Shown: positions 1 through 15,299, counted from the first letter of the stretch. The stretch: 64,000 bases of DNA from Helopsaltes ochotensis (GCA_013400155.1 VXBM01001871.1:9582-73581), one strand, 5' to 3'. Program-made: numbers and translations. Notes: generated by a model from the sequence alone, not told the origin.

Positions 1-3000
1 GTTTGTGGGAAAGGTGAATAGTTTGTGGGGAAAAGGAAAGGTTTTGAAAGTTCAATTTTTTTCTTTTTTTTCTTTTCCTTTCTTTCTTTCTATTTTTTTT
101 TTCCCTAATGTGTGACAATAAATTATGTAAGTAACTTTCAAGTTTTAGCCTGTTATGCTTTTTGATCTCTCCTAGTCAAATCCAATAAAATTAGTAAACA
201 GAATTAACGAACGTAAAACCACCACAGTCACTCTTCATCATAGTTCAGTCATAGTAGAGATGGGAAAAAGGGAAATGACCTTGGCATTAGTCAGGTTTAA
301 AGAAATTTAATTTAAAGAAATACCATCACAGGAAGTAGATGCCTGTATTCCACAAGTGGCTCCCAGCCTAACGCCCAGATCCTTCAAAACTTCAGCTTCA
401 TATGGGAAACTCTTTCACCTGTGTGGAGTTACTTGAGTACATTGGTACAAGTGAAGAAAAAGAAATCAAGGGTCTGGAAAAGATTTTCTCTGCTGGAAAA
501 TGCTGGAAAATAAGATGCTGCCAATAGCTCAGCTGGGTAAGCACTGGGAGCACAGTCCTGAATATCTGCTGAAACACAGAAACCTTTTCTGTGCTGATTG
601 CTGGGCGCTTGTGCAGCTGAGCTCCTGCAGAAATCTGGTATGAGATGTCAGAGGAGAGAATAGGACTGATGTACTTGGTGCTATGAATGCAACCTTTGCC
701 TTCTGATTAAGTCTTTGGGTATCTATCGAGTTGGGATTCCTTCTGTCCACTAAAATCCCAACAAACTAAGCTTTTAATGAAAGTTTTGCTGTGAGGCAAC
801 TTTCACCTCTATAAACATGGTCTTGAGTGTTAAGTGTAAGCTAGAGGTAAACAGGCAATAGACATAGATCAAAAATATGATTTTTGTGGATGTTTCTTCA
901 ACTACTCCTGGTTTTTTTGGGACTGAGGCTCATTATATACTCAACTACTAAGGAGTTATGGCTGAGAATCTTGAAATAAGAAATTGCTTTGTCCCCTGTC
1001 CCAACTGAAAGAGCTCTCAGCAGTGGTGAATGCAGTAAAATGTGACCAGGCAATTTGGGAACTGGAGAACATGTAAACTAAACACTTCATAATGACAGCT
1101 GTACACTTCTTCCAGCAAAGTTTGCTATAGGTGAGCCAGGCTATACTGGTAGATAGGTGATTTCTGCCATGGAGGACATATGAAAGCCACAGGACTTTTC
1201 CAGGTGGAAATCCTCCAAGCTCACGTAAATCTGTCTCTATCAAAATAATTTTATGCATACATTGAGTATAATATACTGTACACATTTCAATATGCATTTT
1301 CTTATAGGCTAATTAGGCCTGCTCTATTCTTCAACATCCCTGAGTTCACTAGGAAATGGATGCCTGTATTTCCTTGAAGGTCTGATTTTTGCTACTTTAA
1401 TGACATCTTCATAGACTCAGAAGAAAGATATTAATTTTATGTGTGAAAAATTAAATTTTCAGCTAGATTTACCCATATTATTTACACATCAGGAAGACCT
1501 TCATTTTTCTCACTAGTTTGGTTTTTGGAAGCTAAAAAAAGGAAAAAATTGTGAAAAAATTTCCTACTGCTTACCTCACAGCTATGATATCAGAGTAGAG
1601 TGTAACATACATTGCTTTGGAGGTGAGAGCATTTAATTTTCTACTTTTTTTGTTGTTGCTTTGCCAAAATCTTCAGACATAAGAGTTATAGTGTAACATA
1701 TCTTTTAGTGCTCTGAGATCAAATAATTGCTCTCCTGCTATTGTGATGGCAATAAGCAGTTTCTTATAATTGTATATATGTCATGTCGAATAATGGATTT
1801 ATTATTTTTATTCTTGGGGTGAAAATATAATTTTTCAAGACTGACTTATTAAAACAAAAAAAGGAAGATAACCTAGGTGGGACTGAGATGTCGTTTACTT
1901 GCCTCTCTCTCTGTTAAATTTCTGTGTCAGGAATCAGCCTGTAGATGTCCCCCAACACACATTGTGCTACATCCAGTGTTCAGTTCTGTTGAAAGCAGCT
2001 ATCACATTTATAAATTACCAACAACTCAAGTTAAAGAGAGACAGAGAGAGGAAAAGCTGTTCAGGAATGACTGTTCTGTGGGAGGAGAGTTGAGGTAATG
2101 GCAGACTGAAGAACATCTCAGACCAAGAGAAACACAAGCTAAACATGAGCTGATAAAAAGAAATAGAAATGAGTCTTATAGAAGTCTGAAGATATCAGAA
2201 AAATGGAGCCAATAATGACACACTTCACTGTGACTCTAGATATGGAAATGATAAAATTTCCTCTGGCTTAGTGAGCCAGAACTGACCTTAGCACTATAAA
2301 TACATGATGAAATGAATGCTGTACATCCATGAAGTGACAGGTTTGTCTTTGACAAAACAAGCAGGTTAGGGGGAGAAAATACAGCTCAGTCCAAAAGCAT
2401 CTTGATGAAATGAGGAATTTTGGTGACCTTTACCTATGTTTAGCTGATGTAATTAACTGCTGAATAGTGCCTCCATCAGTGGTGGACCTGCCTGTGCCTC
2501 AGTAACCCACAGTGGAGCTGGATAAACCCTGCATATCGTTTGTAACAATGGGTGGAATCTTAAAGACTTGTTTGTTTCACCAATTCGCAACCTGATGTCT
2601 TCAAAAAACCGTTGATTTCTTTTCACAAAAGACTTTGATAAATAGTTTCTGTTTGTATCAATACTCATATTCACAAGCAACCAAGCACATTTCTCACAAT
2701 TTATTATTCGCTCTCTTGTCATTTTGGTCGCTAATCTTCTTTTTTCAAACCTATCCAGGGAGGACCTGAAAGAATATTGAGTAACTTTTCCCTCAGCACA
2801 AATAATGAATAGTCAAAGCAAACACTGAGTGGCTTTTAGCTGTGAAATTTCATAGCACTTAAATTCTACCCTCGTGCTGTTCAAACACAGATGTCAGCTC
2901 AGTAAGTAGTGGGAAGTCAGCAGATCCAACTTGCATAGGACCTTTCAGGTCTACCTGTGTCCCCGGTCACTGTTTTATCACCAGGCCTTAAAGACTCCAG

Positions 3001-3643
3001 CAGTGGACTCTCCCAAGCCTCCCTCCAGGCAAGCTACTCTGATACCTGACTATTTCATTTTCTGAGTGACTTCCTCAATTTTCTCTTCTATATCTTCTTC
3101 CCGCCCCCCCCCCCCCCTTTTTTTTTTTGGTGGGCATAGCTAGTGGCAACATCTCCAATTAAAGAATTATTTCTATTGTATCAATGATCTGCATACTGGA
3201 AGACTATGATGTTCCAGTCTCTCTCTTCCACCCTCTTCCTTAAGCTCCTCTTCCTCATCCCTTCCTCAATGAAGACCTTTTCAAGACATCATTTACCATT
3301 TCCCTCCAGAGTATTTCCAGGTGTTAAACATTTTTCAGGAAGGAACAATGTGATATTATCTTGTGATTAGCTTGCTATTCACTGAAACATACGATTGTTT
3401 TGGTAGAGCTGTAGACAGTATCTTGGTTTGTTTTCCCCATTATTTCTGCCTAAATAGAAGTGCTTTGATGACAAATAACAATTACTGATGTGCTAAATAC
3501 AATTGTCAGTATTTTTCCATCCACCTTTAAGTATTTTGTTTTTACACAACCTCTGAGATTGTTGAATCAATGACACTTTTCTGAGTAATGGTGGAAAAAA
3601 TACTTAGAGATAAAGAAAATAACTAAACAAAACTAGTACAAAA
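1..3643. other. Anonymous AT-rich non-coding DNA
   Basis: No recognisable gene or repeat family. It opens with a T-rich low-complexity patch (about 55-105) and contains a C/T homopolymer junction listed separately. The longest reading frame here is a 113-codon minus-strand frame at 956-1297 with no recognisable domain. An 89-codon minus-strand frame at 2453-2722 is equally unrecognised. Neither has a codon pattern or motif that argues for translation. Confidence 0.6.
3104..3128. repeat. C14-T11 homopolymer junction
   Basis: Fourteen consecutive C (3104-3117) run directly into eleven T (3118-3128). Read on the minus strand this is an A11-G14 purine tract. Such tracts can slip in replication and are prone to sequencing error, so the exact length is uncertain. 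No element boundary is visible beside it. Confidence 0.95.
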
Positions 3644-3690
3644 ATTTGACTTGATGACAGTCTTTTCCAACCCCAATCTTTCTATGTGTC
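3644..3690 (+). mobile_element. Short CR1 LINE 3'-tail relic
   Basis: The segment reads GACTTGATGA, then a diverged GGTCTTTTCCAACC-like block, then TTTCTATGTG. That is the order of the last 45 or so bases of avian CR1 LINEs. Only the tail survives and nothing upstream is recognisably CR1. It could be the end of a very short 5'-truncated copy or of a CR1-tailed SINE whose head has decayed. The call rests on pattern recognition of the tail only. Confidence 0.5.

Positions 3691-6026
<2,336 letters not shown>

Positions 6027-6082
<56 letters not shown>
6027..6082. repeat. Poly(A) homopolymer, 56 bases
   Basis: An uninterrupted run of 56 A following a moderately GC-rich stretch and followed by a G/A-rich patch (GGGAGAGAAAAAGG). 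It could be the tail of a plus-strand retroposed copy. No AATAAA signal lies just upstream and no flanking direct repeat is evident. The lysine-rich frame that crosses it is a by-product of the tract. Confidence 0.95.
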
Positions 6083-6085
<3 letters not shown>

Positions 6086-8849
6086 AGAGAAAAAGGCTGG
6101 GATGGGAGGGGTGGTTGTATGTGGTATAGGTTGCTGTAAAGAGGATTGGAAGGAGGATGATGCCAATGCAGTAGCATCTTATTGGAGTGAAGAGACTGAT
6201 GTATGATTCCCAGTCTCTCCTGAGGTGGATGATTCTGAGGTGCTGTGGTTCTACACGTGGTCATGTGTTGATCAAGGATATTGCTGTCTGCCATTTCTGG
6301 GATACACTAGCTGTGCACACTCTCTGCAGGACTCAGTACACTAACATTCAGAGTGTAGTAAGAAAAATTTTGATCAACTCATAAATTGAAAATCAGGACG
6401 CAAGACTTAATTCAGAAAAGTGTAGTTCTTAACATGAATGAGTTTTGCTCTTAAAGTCTGTCTTAAGGTATGAGTTGCATAAATATTTTTCAAAACCATA
6501 GTTGAGAATGGTATTAATTAAATGAGAAATATTAATTAACTTTGGAAAGTTTGTTACCTGCGCTGTCTACTGCTCTAGTAGATTCAGATGCACAAAGGCA
6601 CAATTACACCCAAAGAGCATGTTGAATCCTCACTTAGCAGGAGGATATGGTTCATGTTTCACTTCCCAGTTCTGATTGTTTTGTTACCAGGATCTGTTTC
6701 ATTCTCACTCAGCTCCAAGAGAAGATCTATGTGCTTGTCGTCTTCCTATGTGCATTGGTTTCCTTTCAAAAACAATCTGGGGCTGTGGACAGGGAGGAAT
6801 CTGTGGTATGCTCTGATATCTTCCCAGATGGAGTATTCTGAGGACCAGGGGTGTGGGTGCTCCCATCCTGCATCCTCGCCATAGCCAGGGTCTCTGCCTG
6901 GAGAGCAGCACTGATATCACTGCGAAGAGTGGATCTTGGCAGCATCGTCAGGGATGTCAAAAGCCAGATTTCTATTGTGCTGTAGGAAGCATCTACAAAA
7001 AAGAGACATGAAGTCAACAACTGTACATTGTACAAGACCCATTATCTCCATTTAGGAGAAAGGTATAATAATTAATTTAAATGGTATTGTTCATTATAAT
7101 AAAATTATACAACTTTGCTGTCTGCTTTCTATAAACATTACACTAAAGATCCTGAGGGGAAGCTGAAATGTAAACAGTACTTTTTTACATAAACATCCAC
7201 TAAGAGTCTTGTTCTTTTTTTCCTAAAGACTCCACACCAGCACTTGACTGCAAACTTAAATTAAATTGTTTGAAGAGTGGGTTTAACATTTTTTAGTACA
7301 GATAAACAACACACTTCAAAGTAAATACTGTTACATGACATGTGCAACCTTAGAAATATACCATTTTAATCATTACTGATGACATTGCTTTTTTATCCTT
7401 GCTTTAACATCATTAATTGAAGTGAAATTACCTTTGATTTTACTGATGTAAATAGTCAAATTTAAATTCTTACTTTCTAATATGTAAAAATCTAAATTTC
7501 ATTTGTCTCTTATGAACATAGGAGATGTTATTAAAGGCCATTACTGACTTCATGTTGGGTGAACATGAACAAACTGAAAACTTTGCTAATGTGCAAAGTG
7601 AGAAGGGAGTTTGGATCTCTCTCTCTCTCTGAAATGATTCGTTCTCTCACACAAGAAATATCTCTCAATTAGGTTGTTGCTTGAATCTAAGCTATGGTTC
7701 TGACTGAGAAGATACTTGTGTATCCTTCATGTGTGAGAGTGTGCAGCCCTCTAATGACGTAAAACACTTTCACTGCTACGTCTGGAAGAAATGCTATCAA
7801 CTACATACCATGTCCTGTGCCTCTGTCTTCCTGCTCCTCTCTCCTAAAGTAGTTTTTCATGACAAGTGTTGCAAAACAGAAGCCAGTGGGAACGTGCTTC
7901 TGAGCAAAGCAACCTTGTGAAGCAGAAAGTTAGAACCAGAGAACAAAAGGTTAGTTTTCTTGTAGAAAAGATAACAGCTTGAACATCTCTCCCTCTTCCC
8001 TCCCCACATTAGAAAAGGGTGCACTAGTGAGGTTAGGTCAGCACACACATGTTTTAAATTAGTGGTTTATAAACAAGGAAGTGACAATTATTCGTTATGA
8101 TTATTTGTCAAATAATCACATCTGTACCTAATTACCATGTATATGACAGTGTTTGCATTTCTCGGTAAGCTGAATTCAGTGAGAACAGCTTAGATGGTAA
8201 ATTGTGAGCCCACATTTAATGGGTACAAATATTTTAACACAGTATACATTGTGCTAAAAGTTATAAATAAAAGTGCCATATAGCTCTAATCAGTTTCACT
8301 CTTTATCTTTCACTTGCAAAGTTTACGAAACACAGCAATGAATCTTACATACTCTCTGTGATGTGGATTTCTCTCATTCTTAAAGACTTCTTATCAGATA
8401 AATTTTAGTCTTATTGTTTTGTTACCAAATAGTGTTCTCTCTTTGTTAACACATACATAGCCTTACTATTCTCTGGCCAGGCTAACATTTTCAATATTCG
8501 TCTTATTTATTAATATTTCTTTCTTCTATCTTTGCACGTAGTTCATTCCTTTAGAAACACAGACTTTCACCAATGGTATACTTTCCAAGGTCAGCTTTTT
8601 TTAGGTGTCACAAACTCAGCTTTGGAATACCAAATAAAAAAATCTTTCAATGCTCATTTGAATAAAGATAGAGACTTTTCTTTGACATTCTTCTCCTGCG
8701 GAAATTCTTATCCCAAATTCCATCCAAAAGTGTACTTGGGGAAAGGGAAATTGTAAGTATGTCTTTACATGAGTGTTTGTTTGCCCCAGAGGTGTTTGTG
8801 CTGTCATCTCTTAAAGTGCTTCAGTTTAGGAGTCACTCAGGGTCCAGGA
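6083..8849. other. Anonymous AT-rich non-coding DNA
   Basis: No recognisable gene or transposon. The sub-interval 6588-6960 has several overlapping short frames on both strands and slightly higher G+C, but none is recognisable. A short (CT)n tract lies near 7617-7630. The rest is AT-rich unique-looking sequence. Confidence 0.55.
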
Positions 8850-9480
8850 AAACATAACACATGCTTGAATTATTCCAGGGCTTTGGATTGGATTCTTGGA
8901 GTATGTGTGATGTTGTCTTGCCTGCTCTGAAAGAATGCTTTCCCAGCTGTGTCGGAGTTTTAACACCCCGTTATGTCATTCTTCTATGTCTTGCAAGGAG
9001 CAGGGTAAGATGTGTATCACCATCCTGTTTGTGGTCGAAGACCATGTCTGTGACAAATATAGACAGATTGGGAGATGTTGTGGGAACCCTTGGCTGGAGG
9101 AATGCCTCCGTGGTTTACGCTTGTCTTACAGGGCCGTGTTTCTGTGTGTGGTCATGCTTTGGCAGTCACACCGCCTTACATGGGGGGAAGTTTGGGGTGT
9201 TCTTTTTCAGCCCATCCACATACCCTTGCCTGCTTCTAGAATTTTTGAAATTAACTCATTCAAGGGACAAAATTTTGGCCTCTTTGTCCACTGTCTAAAC
9301 TCTCTCTAGCCCAGGGCTGTGAGCTGTGGCCAAGCAGGCAGCAGCACATTACAGCAGCTGTGCCCCCAGCAGGCCCTGTGCACAGGGCTTCTCCACAATT
9401 TCTTTTTGGGATAGAGCATGAGACAGAGACCTCAAAATCAAACACTGGGTCATGTAGCAATGGGAATAGCTACAGGAGGA
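8850..9480. other. Unexplained G+C- and CpG-elevated interval
   Basis: This interval is visibly richer in G+C than its surroundings and holds several CpG dinucleotides (for example near 8954, 8970, 9035, 9110 and 9172). The longest uninterrupted frame in the window without gap or homopolymer residues lies here (+ strand, 145 codons, 8861-9298). A second + strand frame of 124 codons (8935-9309) overlaps it. The 145-codon frame is Cys-rich, has no recognisable domain and no Kozak-like start. It could be a decayed retroviral or transposon segment, a regulatory element, or chance openness caused by base composition. Confidence 0.35.
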
Positions 9481-11559
9481 AAAAAAAAAAGGGTTTAGCA
9501 CAATTCATTGTGTATTTGTGGAACTAGTGACCAGTCACAGAGAGGTGTGATGTTACTCAACTGTAACAGCATTATCCCATCTGCATCCCCTTATGATGAT
9601 TTCCCTGATCCTTTTTAGGTAAGATGAAACACCAAGGATGATCCCACTTACTCCAGTGTTCAAGGGAATAAAATTAGCTTTTATTCTTGATCGGCACAAG
9701 GTCAAGATCTAGTTTAAGTGTTTGCCTCCTCAATTACCACATTTCTGGTGGCTCTATGCCTGCCTCAAAATTAAAACTGGAAAATTCTAACCTGGCAGTT
9801 GCACCTTGCTGCTCAGAAAAGTGAATTCAAACCACCTAAGGTGGAAATGAACCTAAAAAAGTGTTTCCCAAAATCCTGAGGATATGCCTTCCTGACTAGG
9901 TCATTGGTTTCAGGCTATCACTTCTCTTTGTGTTTCTCTGCGCACACTTTACAATGAAAGAGGGGGAGCTTTGCATTAGACTCAGTTCTGTCCAAGGGAA
10001 CTGAGAGCTTAAGCGTACTTTTGGACTGTTTTCCTGTAGCAGTTTAGATTTAAATGAAGTATCTTCCACCAGGACTTAGACATGGTTCCCAGTGCAAAGC
10101 ACTTCATAGTCTGTTTTAAGGAAATCCACATTATAGTCCCAAAAGATGTTACTGAATAATTTTATGTATATGAGAACAGGTGATATGAATCCTGAGAGTT
10201 GTTTGCGTGAATGTTTTGATCCTAGATGGAAATTATATGATCTGAATACATTCACAGACCAGCAGAAAAAGAATCGCCTTTTTCAGAAAAACAAACTGAT
10301 GTATAAGGTGGAAAATTTTCACACTAAGAGCAGTAGGGAAGGGGGAAATTAGTATTGTAGTGTTAATCACATTTCTTCACAAGATTTGCATGACTCTAAT
10401 ATTTAAAATTAAGACCTCCAATCTATTAGGGAGAAGGAAAACCACATTGCCTACTCTTATTTCTTTGAATACATATGCAGAATATAGTCACTTAGGTGAT
10501 ACCTAGTGTTAATCAGTCAGCAAATGACACCTGAAGACAGAATTACAGAAGGGAGGGAAAACAACATTGTCATGGTGGAATTCAATATGAGCCACTGCTT
10601 GTGCTGTCTTGTTGATTGTATTTAATTATGTATTTAAATGTCATAATTTTTGGAAATGATAGATGAATTTTATTTAGTGAATAAATAACAGAAAATATGT
10701 GAAATTCTACTACTTCCCATCTTATCAATTATGAAACTATTTATTATAAGGTCAAAATTTGTTAGATACATATATTTAAAATATTGCAAATGAATTAAAT
10801 TGCTTCATAGAAGTAAATATATAATGTCATAAGAGACTAAATTCTCAAAGGTGAAATTAATATGAGTCATGTAATCTAAAAGAAAATTTAAACAGAAAAT
10901 TATGATTCATATTTGAAAATGCTGAGGAAAACTTTAATGAATTCCTCAGAAACCAAAGGCTAGAAAAAAATTTCATGCTGATCAAAAAATTCAAATCATA
11001 AGCATAACAACCTGGTCTTGAGTAGAAATGGAATAATCTAAATTTAATTTTATAGCAATGGATATAAATGACAATGTAGGAATTGGAGAAAATGATTCTT
11101 AGTGAAAGCTGAATATCTTTGTGATCTCTGAATTGAAATATAAAGCATAGTTTTGAAATTAAATGAAAAAAAAAGAAAGTAAAATTATTAGCCTGGCAAA
11201 GTAAATTAGAACCCTGAAGAATATTCATTTGGTGCTAGAAACAATGAAAATTAAAATACTAATGTTGGATTGAATAATAATGTAGAAAATTTGCAAGTGT
11301 TATTTCAATTATTATTCATCTTTAGGATAAAAAAATAGGATTACATTACATAATGTTACACATGTGCTTTCCAGTGGAATCTTAGCCAGATATCATAAGG
11401 TAATTACTAAATTTTAGGTATTTTTAAATTACTGACTGTGATAAATTGTGTCCGAGAGATTTTAAAACTATGGCTTGGGAACTGTCTCATTTAGTTTTAG
11501 TAAACCAGGGAATACTGAAAAAAATCCAAACTAAGCTAATGTCAAGCCAAAATTAAGAT
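9481..11559. other. Anonymous AT-rich non-coding DNA, possibly with ancient LINE remains
   Basis: Very AT-rich, with no recognisable gene. The part from about 10,850 vaguely resembles decayed coding sequence of an old CR1 LINE lying upstream of the clearer relic near 11.6 kb, but I cannot draw boundaries. A 123-codon minus-strand frame at 10,857-11,228 is Phe/Lys-rich as expected from AT composition and is not considered a gene. Confidence 0.45.
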
Positions 11560-11710
11560 ATGAAAAAATCTGAATAATTCATAGACCTGTCATCGTAACT
11601 TTGATAAATGATGGTATGGTAATCAATTAATAAAGAATCAAGGGGGAGTTGGTAAAATTAACAATAGACAGCATGGGCTTGTAGAACTAGTCATATTAAC
11701 ATTGCAGAAT
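11560..11710 (+). mobile_element. Ancient CR1-like LINE relic, start of reverse transcriptase region
   Basis: The stretch resembles, in decayed form, the CR1 ORF2 region around the motif that begins the reverse-transcriptase domain. An ATAGACCTGT block stands where CR1 encodes YRPV, and a CAGCATGGGCTTGTAGAACT-like block stands where CR1 encodes QHGF followed by the linker to the next motif. Stop codons interrupt every frame, so it is long dead. The identification is by pattern only and the copy probably extends further both ways. Confidence 0.4.
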
Positions 11711-14029
11711 CCCTTTGGTCCATAGAATATCAATGACACAGTATATTGAATGTGCTATTAAATACTTAAATTAATATACCATTGTGGTTTCATTTTGGAA
11801 ATCAGAATGCTACAAATTATACATTTTGAATGAATTAAACCCTGAGTGTATGTGAATGTAAATTGGGGTTTATTTGTGGCATAGAAGAGGAAGTTGTGTT
11901 AAAATGCATTTTTTTAAGGTTTCTTGGTCTTGGACTTAAAAAATGATCATAAATGAAAAATCATAAACATTTTAGTTACATATAATTCCACCTTTAGGTG
12001 AAAAATAAAGCAGTTGACTGAAGTAATGTGGATTACCCAAGAGATGAGAGACAACCTATGGGATTCAAATCAATTCATGGTAAAATGAGAAATTTGTACT
12101 CACTGGAACTAAAAAAGCAGGTTATAGTTACAGTAATATTGACGACTTGTTAAAATAGGTCTATAGTGACCTTGATAAGCACAGTTACTTCACTGTAAAT
12201 TTTTGAAGATTTTCCTTGACTGAAGATGTTAGTACCATCTTTGTCTTTTATATAAAGTTACATATTAAGAAGGAGTAGGTAATGATAGAAATTAGTATTT
12301 TTTGCCTTTGCAGTTCTCAAAGAGATCAAGAGTTAGTATATGTAGTTTACATAATTTAAGAAAAAACATTGAAATATTAGATTAGGTTTCAAAAAAAAAA
12401 AACAAACCAAAAACAGACGGTAATTGGTTGTTTGAAAATTATACTTTATAACAAAGGATTGATAAATAACCTGTTTATCAAGGAGAAGATTACAGGCTGA
12501 CAGAGCACTGTTTCTATATATTCTATAAGAAGAGCTCCATTTAACAGGTGGATGGCTGTAGTACAACAGAAAAATTTAAAATTAAAAAGATAGAACACAT
12601 TAGTAGAAAAATTCACTTTAAAATAAAATGTGAATACTTACTAATGAGTAACACGAAACATTGAGTATTTATAGGTATGACTAAAAACAATATACTAATG
12701 TAATGTGATATACACAAGTAATACAGCAGTAATATGAAAATAATATGAGAAAAGTTGAGTAGTAATGGGAAATTCTTAAAATTCATAAAAAACCATTAGT
12801 CTCTTGAAATTTTAAAATCATTCTTTTTCGTCAGCAAGTTTCCATTACAGTATGCCTTCATGAAGTCACGTGGCTGGGGCCATGTGGGAGCCCATTCTTC
12901 ACAGGCATGGTAACCTGTATTTGCATCTAGGACTTGGTAAAGGCAAGGCCTTGGTCAAGCTTACCAAATCAAAAGCAGTTGTCTTCTCTCCTCTCATGAC
13001 AGAACTAGACTTTCTGGCTGAGTTATTGATGCTCATTAATAAAGCTATGGGGCTCTTCAATGGCAATACACAGCTCTGAAATGCCTGCTAGGATTCCTGC
13101 TTAAATACATTCTTATTCTTTATGAGTTGAAATTCAACTGCAACTTCTCTAAGGTGAAAAATTCCAAATTTTAACAGCATTATAATTCTAATTACAAACT
13201 CTCCGTAAATATAAGTCCTTAAAACTGAAGTTGTGTATTAACCAACCCTGTATTCTTCATGTTTATGCAATCTTGTCCTGTGACTGTGACCTGAGCATAT
13301 TCGCACTACAAACACTTTCTGATGTGTCCCAGTTTTTCCTCTCTGTGTCATATATTTAGTCTGATGACAGAAAGGGCATAAGATTTAGTTTCTGAAAGAC
13401 CTCTTGAGTGTTTTAAAACTTTCACTTTGGTACAGTGTTGTCAATACAAAATGATACCTAATACATCATTCACTCCCTATTTTTCCAACAGAAAATATCT
13501 ATGTATTTATTGGCAGATGGTAAATTGGTAATTGCTCCCAATAGCACTTACTTCATGTAATACAATTTTAGGGCCAAAATTTGCCCTTAGATCAACTTGT
13601 CTTCAGAGGTTTGGAGCCTGTAGTTGGCTTCTAACACCAGCAGATCCTTTTAAAATTAAATGCCATGCCTGTCTTTGGAGCTCTCTTTTAATCTTGACAG
13701 ATAAAAAGTTATGCCCTGTCTTGGTACATGTGTGCACCAGTCACTTCAGGAATCATAAATAAACAAGACCCTAATTTCAACAATTCAGTTCTGAAAGGTA
13801 GGAGGATTAAGAGATTTTCAAGAAACAGATTCAGAATGACTTTTTTTGAAGGAGAGTTAGTTAAAACCTTAAAAACTCAGCAAAGAAAAAGACAACTGAA
13901 AAGATTTATAACTAGAGATAAAGTAAAAACAGAAGTAATGAGAAGGTGGTGAGTACTTACTAGGACTCATATTAGAAGAGTAAAGAAGTGTAATCAAGAA
14001 TCAAGTTTAACATTGAAACAAACTGAAAA
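11711..14029. other. Anonymous AT-rich non-coding DNA
   Basis: No gene recognised. It may contain further decayed LINE sequence next to the relics on either side. A slightly GC-richer patch at 12,840-13,080 carries a 69-codon + strand frame without recognisable features. Confidence 0.5.
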
Positions 14030-14232
14030 TACAGCTGTTCACAGCTTTCTACTTAATCTGTGGAGCTCATTGCCATGAAGTGTGCAGGATGCCAAAAGTA
14101 TAAATGGTTCAAAAAGCTATTAGGTACAATCATAAGTAAGTTCATGGAGTGTTATGAAATGTGAATGAAAGGTTGCAACCTCTGGCTCAGGGTTTCCCTA
14201 AATCACAGATTGTCAGCATCTGGAAAGATTTG
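14030..14232 (+). mobile_element. Ancient CR1 LINE 3' end
   Basis: The order of words matches the 3' part of old amniote CR1 elements: TGTGGAGCTCATTGCCATG, then GATGCCAAAAGTATAAATGG, TTCAAAAAGCTATTAG, TTCATGGAG, and finally a GGTTGCAACCTCTGG...GGTTTCCCTAAA...GCATCTGG tail. In intact copies the first blocks encode the C-terminal end of the ORF2 protein. Here stops and indels interrupt the frame. The subfamily is older than the CR1 at 21 kb and resembles copies shared by birds, turtles and crocodilians. It could be the same insertion as the relic near 11.6 kb only if extra sequence was inserted between them. Confidence 0.6.
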
Positions 14233-14304
14233 CCATGGGGACTATCATGTTATATTCATTCAATTTTTATTCTTATTTTCTGAAACAACTACTGCTGGCA
14301 GTGT

Positions 14305-14390
14305 CAGAGACAGGATCTCAGACTAGAAGAATCTCTAGTCCAACCCATCACAACCATGCTTACAGGAGCTCAAACACAGCTTTTTTTTTT
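14305..14390 (-). mobile_element. Possible CR1 3'-end fragment
   Basis: The phrase ATCTCTAGTCCAACCCATC resembles the reverse complement of the CR1 3' untranslated region, where ATCATCTAGTCCAACC-like words are common. The resemblance fades after about 70 bases into a T-rich run. This is a weak call. Confidence 0.28.
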
Positions 14391-15299
14391 TCTTCCATAA
14401 GAAACAGCATTTTTCCAAAAAACAAGTTTCCAGTCTGTGCTTTGTTGCACCTGAGACATCCCATTCTAAACAGTGAAAGATCATTAACTCTGACAAGACA
14501 CCTAAAAAAAGGTCACGTGTAGTTCAAAGTAAGAGCCTTATCTCTGACTTATTTTCCTTTTATCAATTCTGATTAAATTATTAATGGTTCTTCTTAAGTA
14601 AAAGTATTTGTAATATTATATCACATGAAATCTGTCTTCATGCTGGATTTGTGTTGTCACTGTTGATTTATGTGCTTTTAATATATTAGTTTTAAATTTT
14701 CTGGAATGTTGATCAAGTCTTTAATGTAGCTTTAAATGTGTTCATTCAATGTTTTTCAACCCAATTTTAATAATTTAATGATTTAATCATTTTATCCATA
14801 ATGAATTTATAATATTTACTTTAGGAGTTGTCTTGACTAGATATACTTTGGTATTTTAGGTGGAAAAAGTACAACTCAATACTTTAGACATTTAAATGTA
14901 ATTTTTTTAAAGTCCCAAAATTAATTACTTCATCTCAAAAATAAAACTAAGTGCCCTGTAAGGGCACTTGCTTTCATTTCTGTAGGTACAGGTTTACAGT
15001 ATATTCCCATTCATGAAAATGAAACACTTTATTTCCCCATAATGCAGCACATACTTTTCCAGTGAAACTCATGTTTTTAGCAATCTCTCTTCAGAACTCC
15101 ATGGGGTAGCAAATGTGTGCACACATGCACACACTTAGAGGACAGTATATACATTATTTCTGGCTATAAATAAAACTAACAAAAATGGTTCAAGTAAGCA
15201 CAAAAGAAAATAAATAAAATAAAAGTGATATGGATGATCAAGATTTTAATGCCCAGGATTTCCTGGAACAATAGAGGGCAATTTCCTCCACTCTCCTAA
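14391..15299. other. Anonymous AT-rich non-coding DNA
   Basis: No gene recognised. It contains a perfect 8-bp inverted repeat with a 5-base spacer at 14,949-14,969 and an alternating purine-pyrimidine GTGTGCACACATGCACACAC stretch near 15,115-15,135. Neither has an evident role. The left edge of the LTR relic that follows may lie inside this interval. Confidence 0.5.

Noticed and set aside
2453..2722. 89-codon minus-strand frame as a possible host exon or transposase piece
   Set aside because: No domain or splice-site support could be recognised.
8861..9309. 145- and 124-codon frames as candidate genes
   Set aside because: Two overlapping same-strand frames, Cys-rich random-like composition, no domain and no start context. 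Kept only as a finding about the interval.
10857..11228. 123-codon minus-strand Phe/Ser-rich frame
   Set aside because: Its composition is what AT-rich DNA gives by chance, and the region more likely holds decayed LINE sequence on the other strand.
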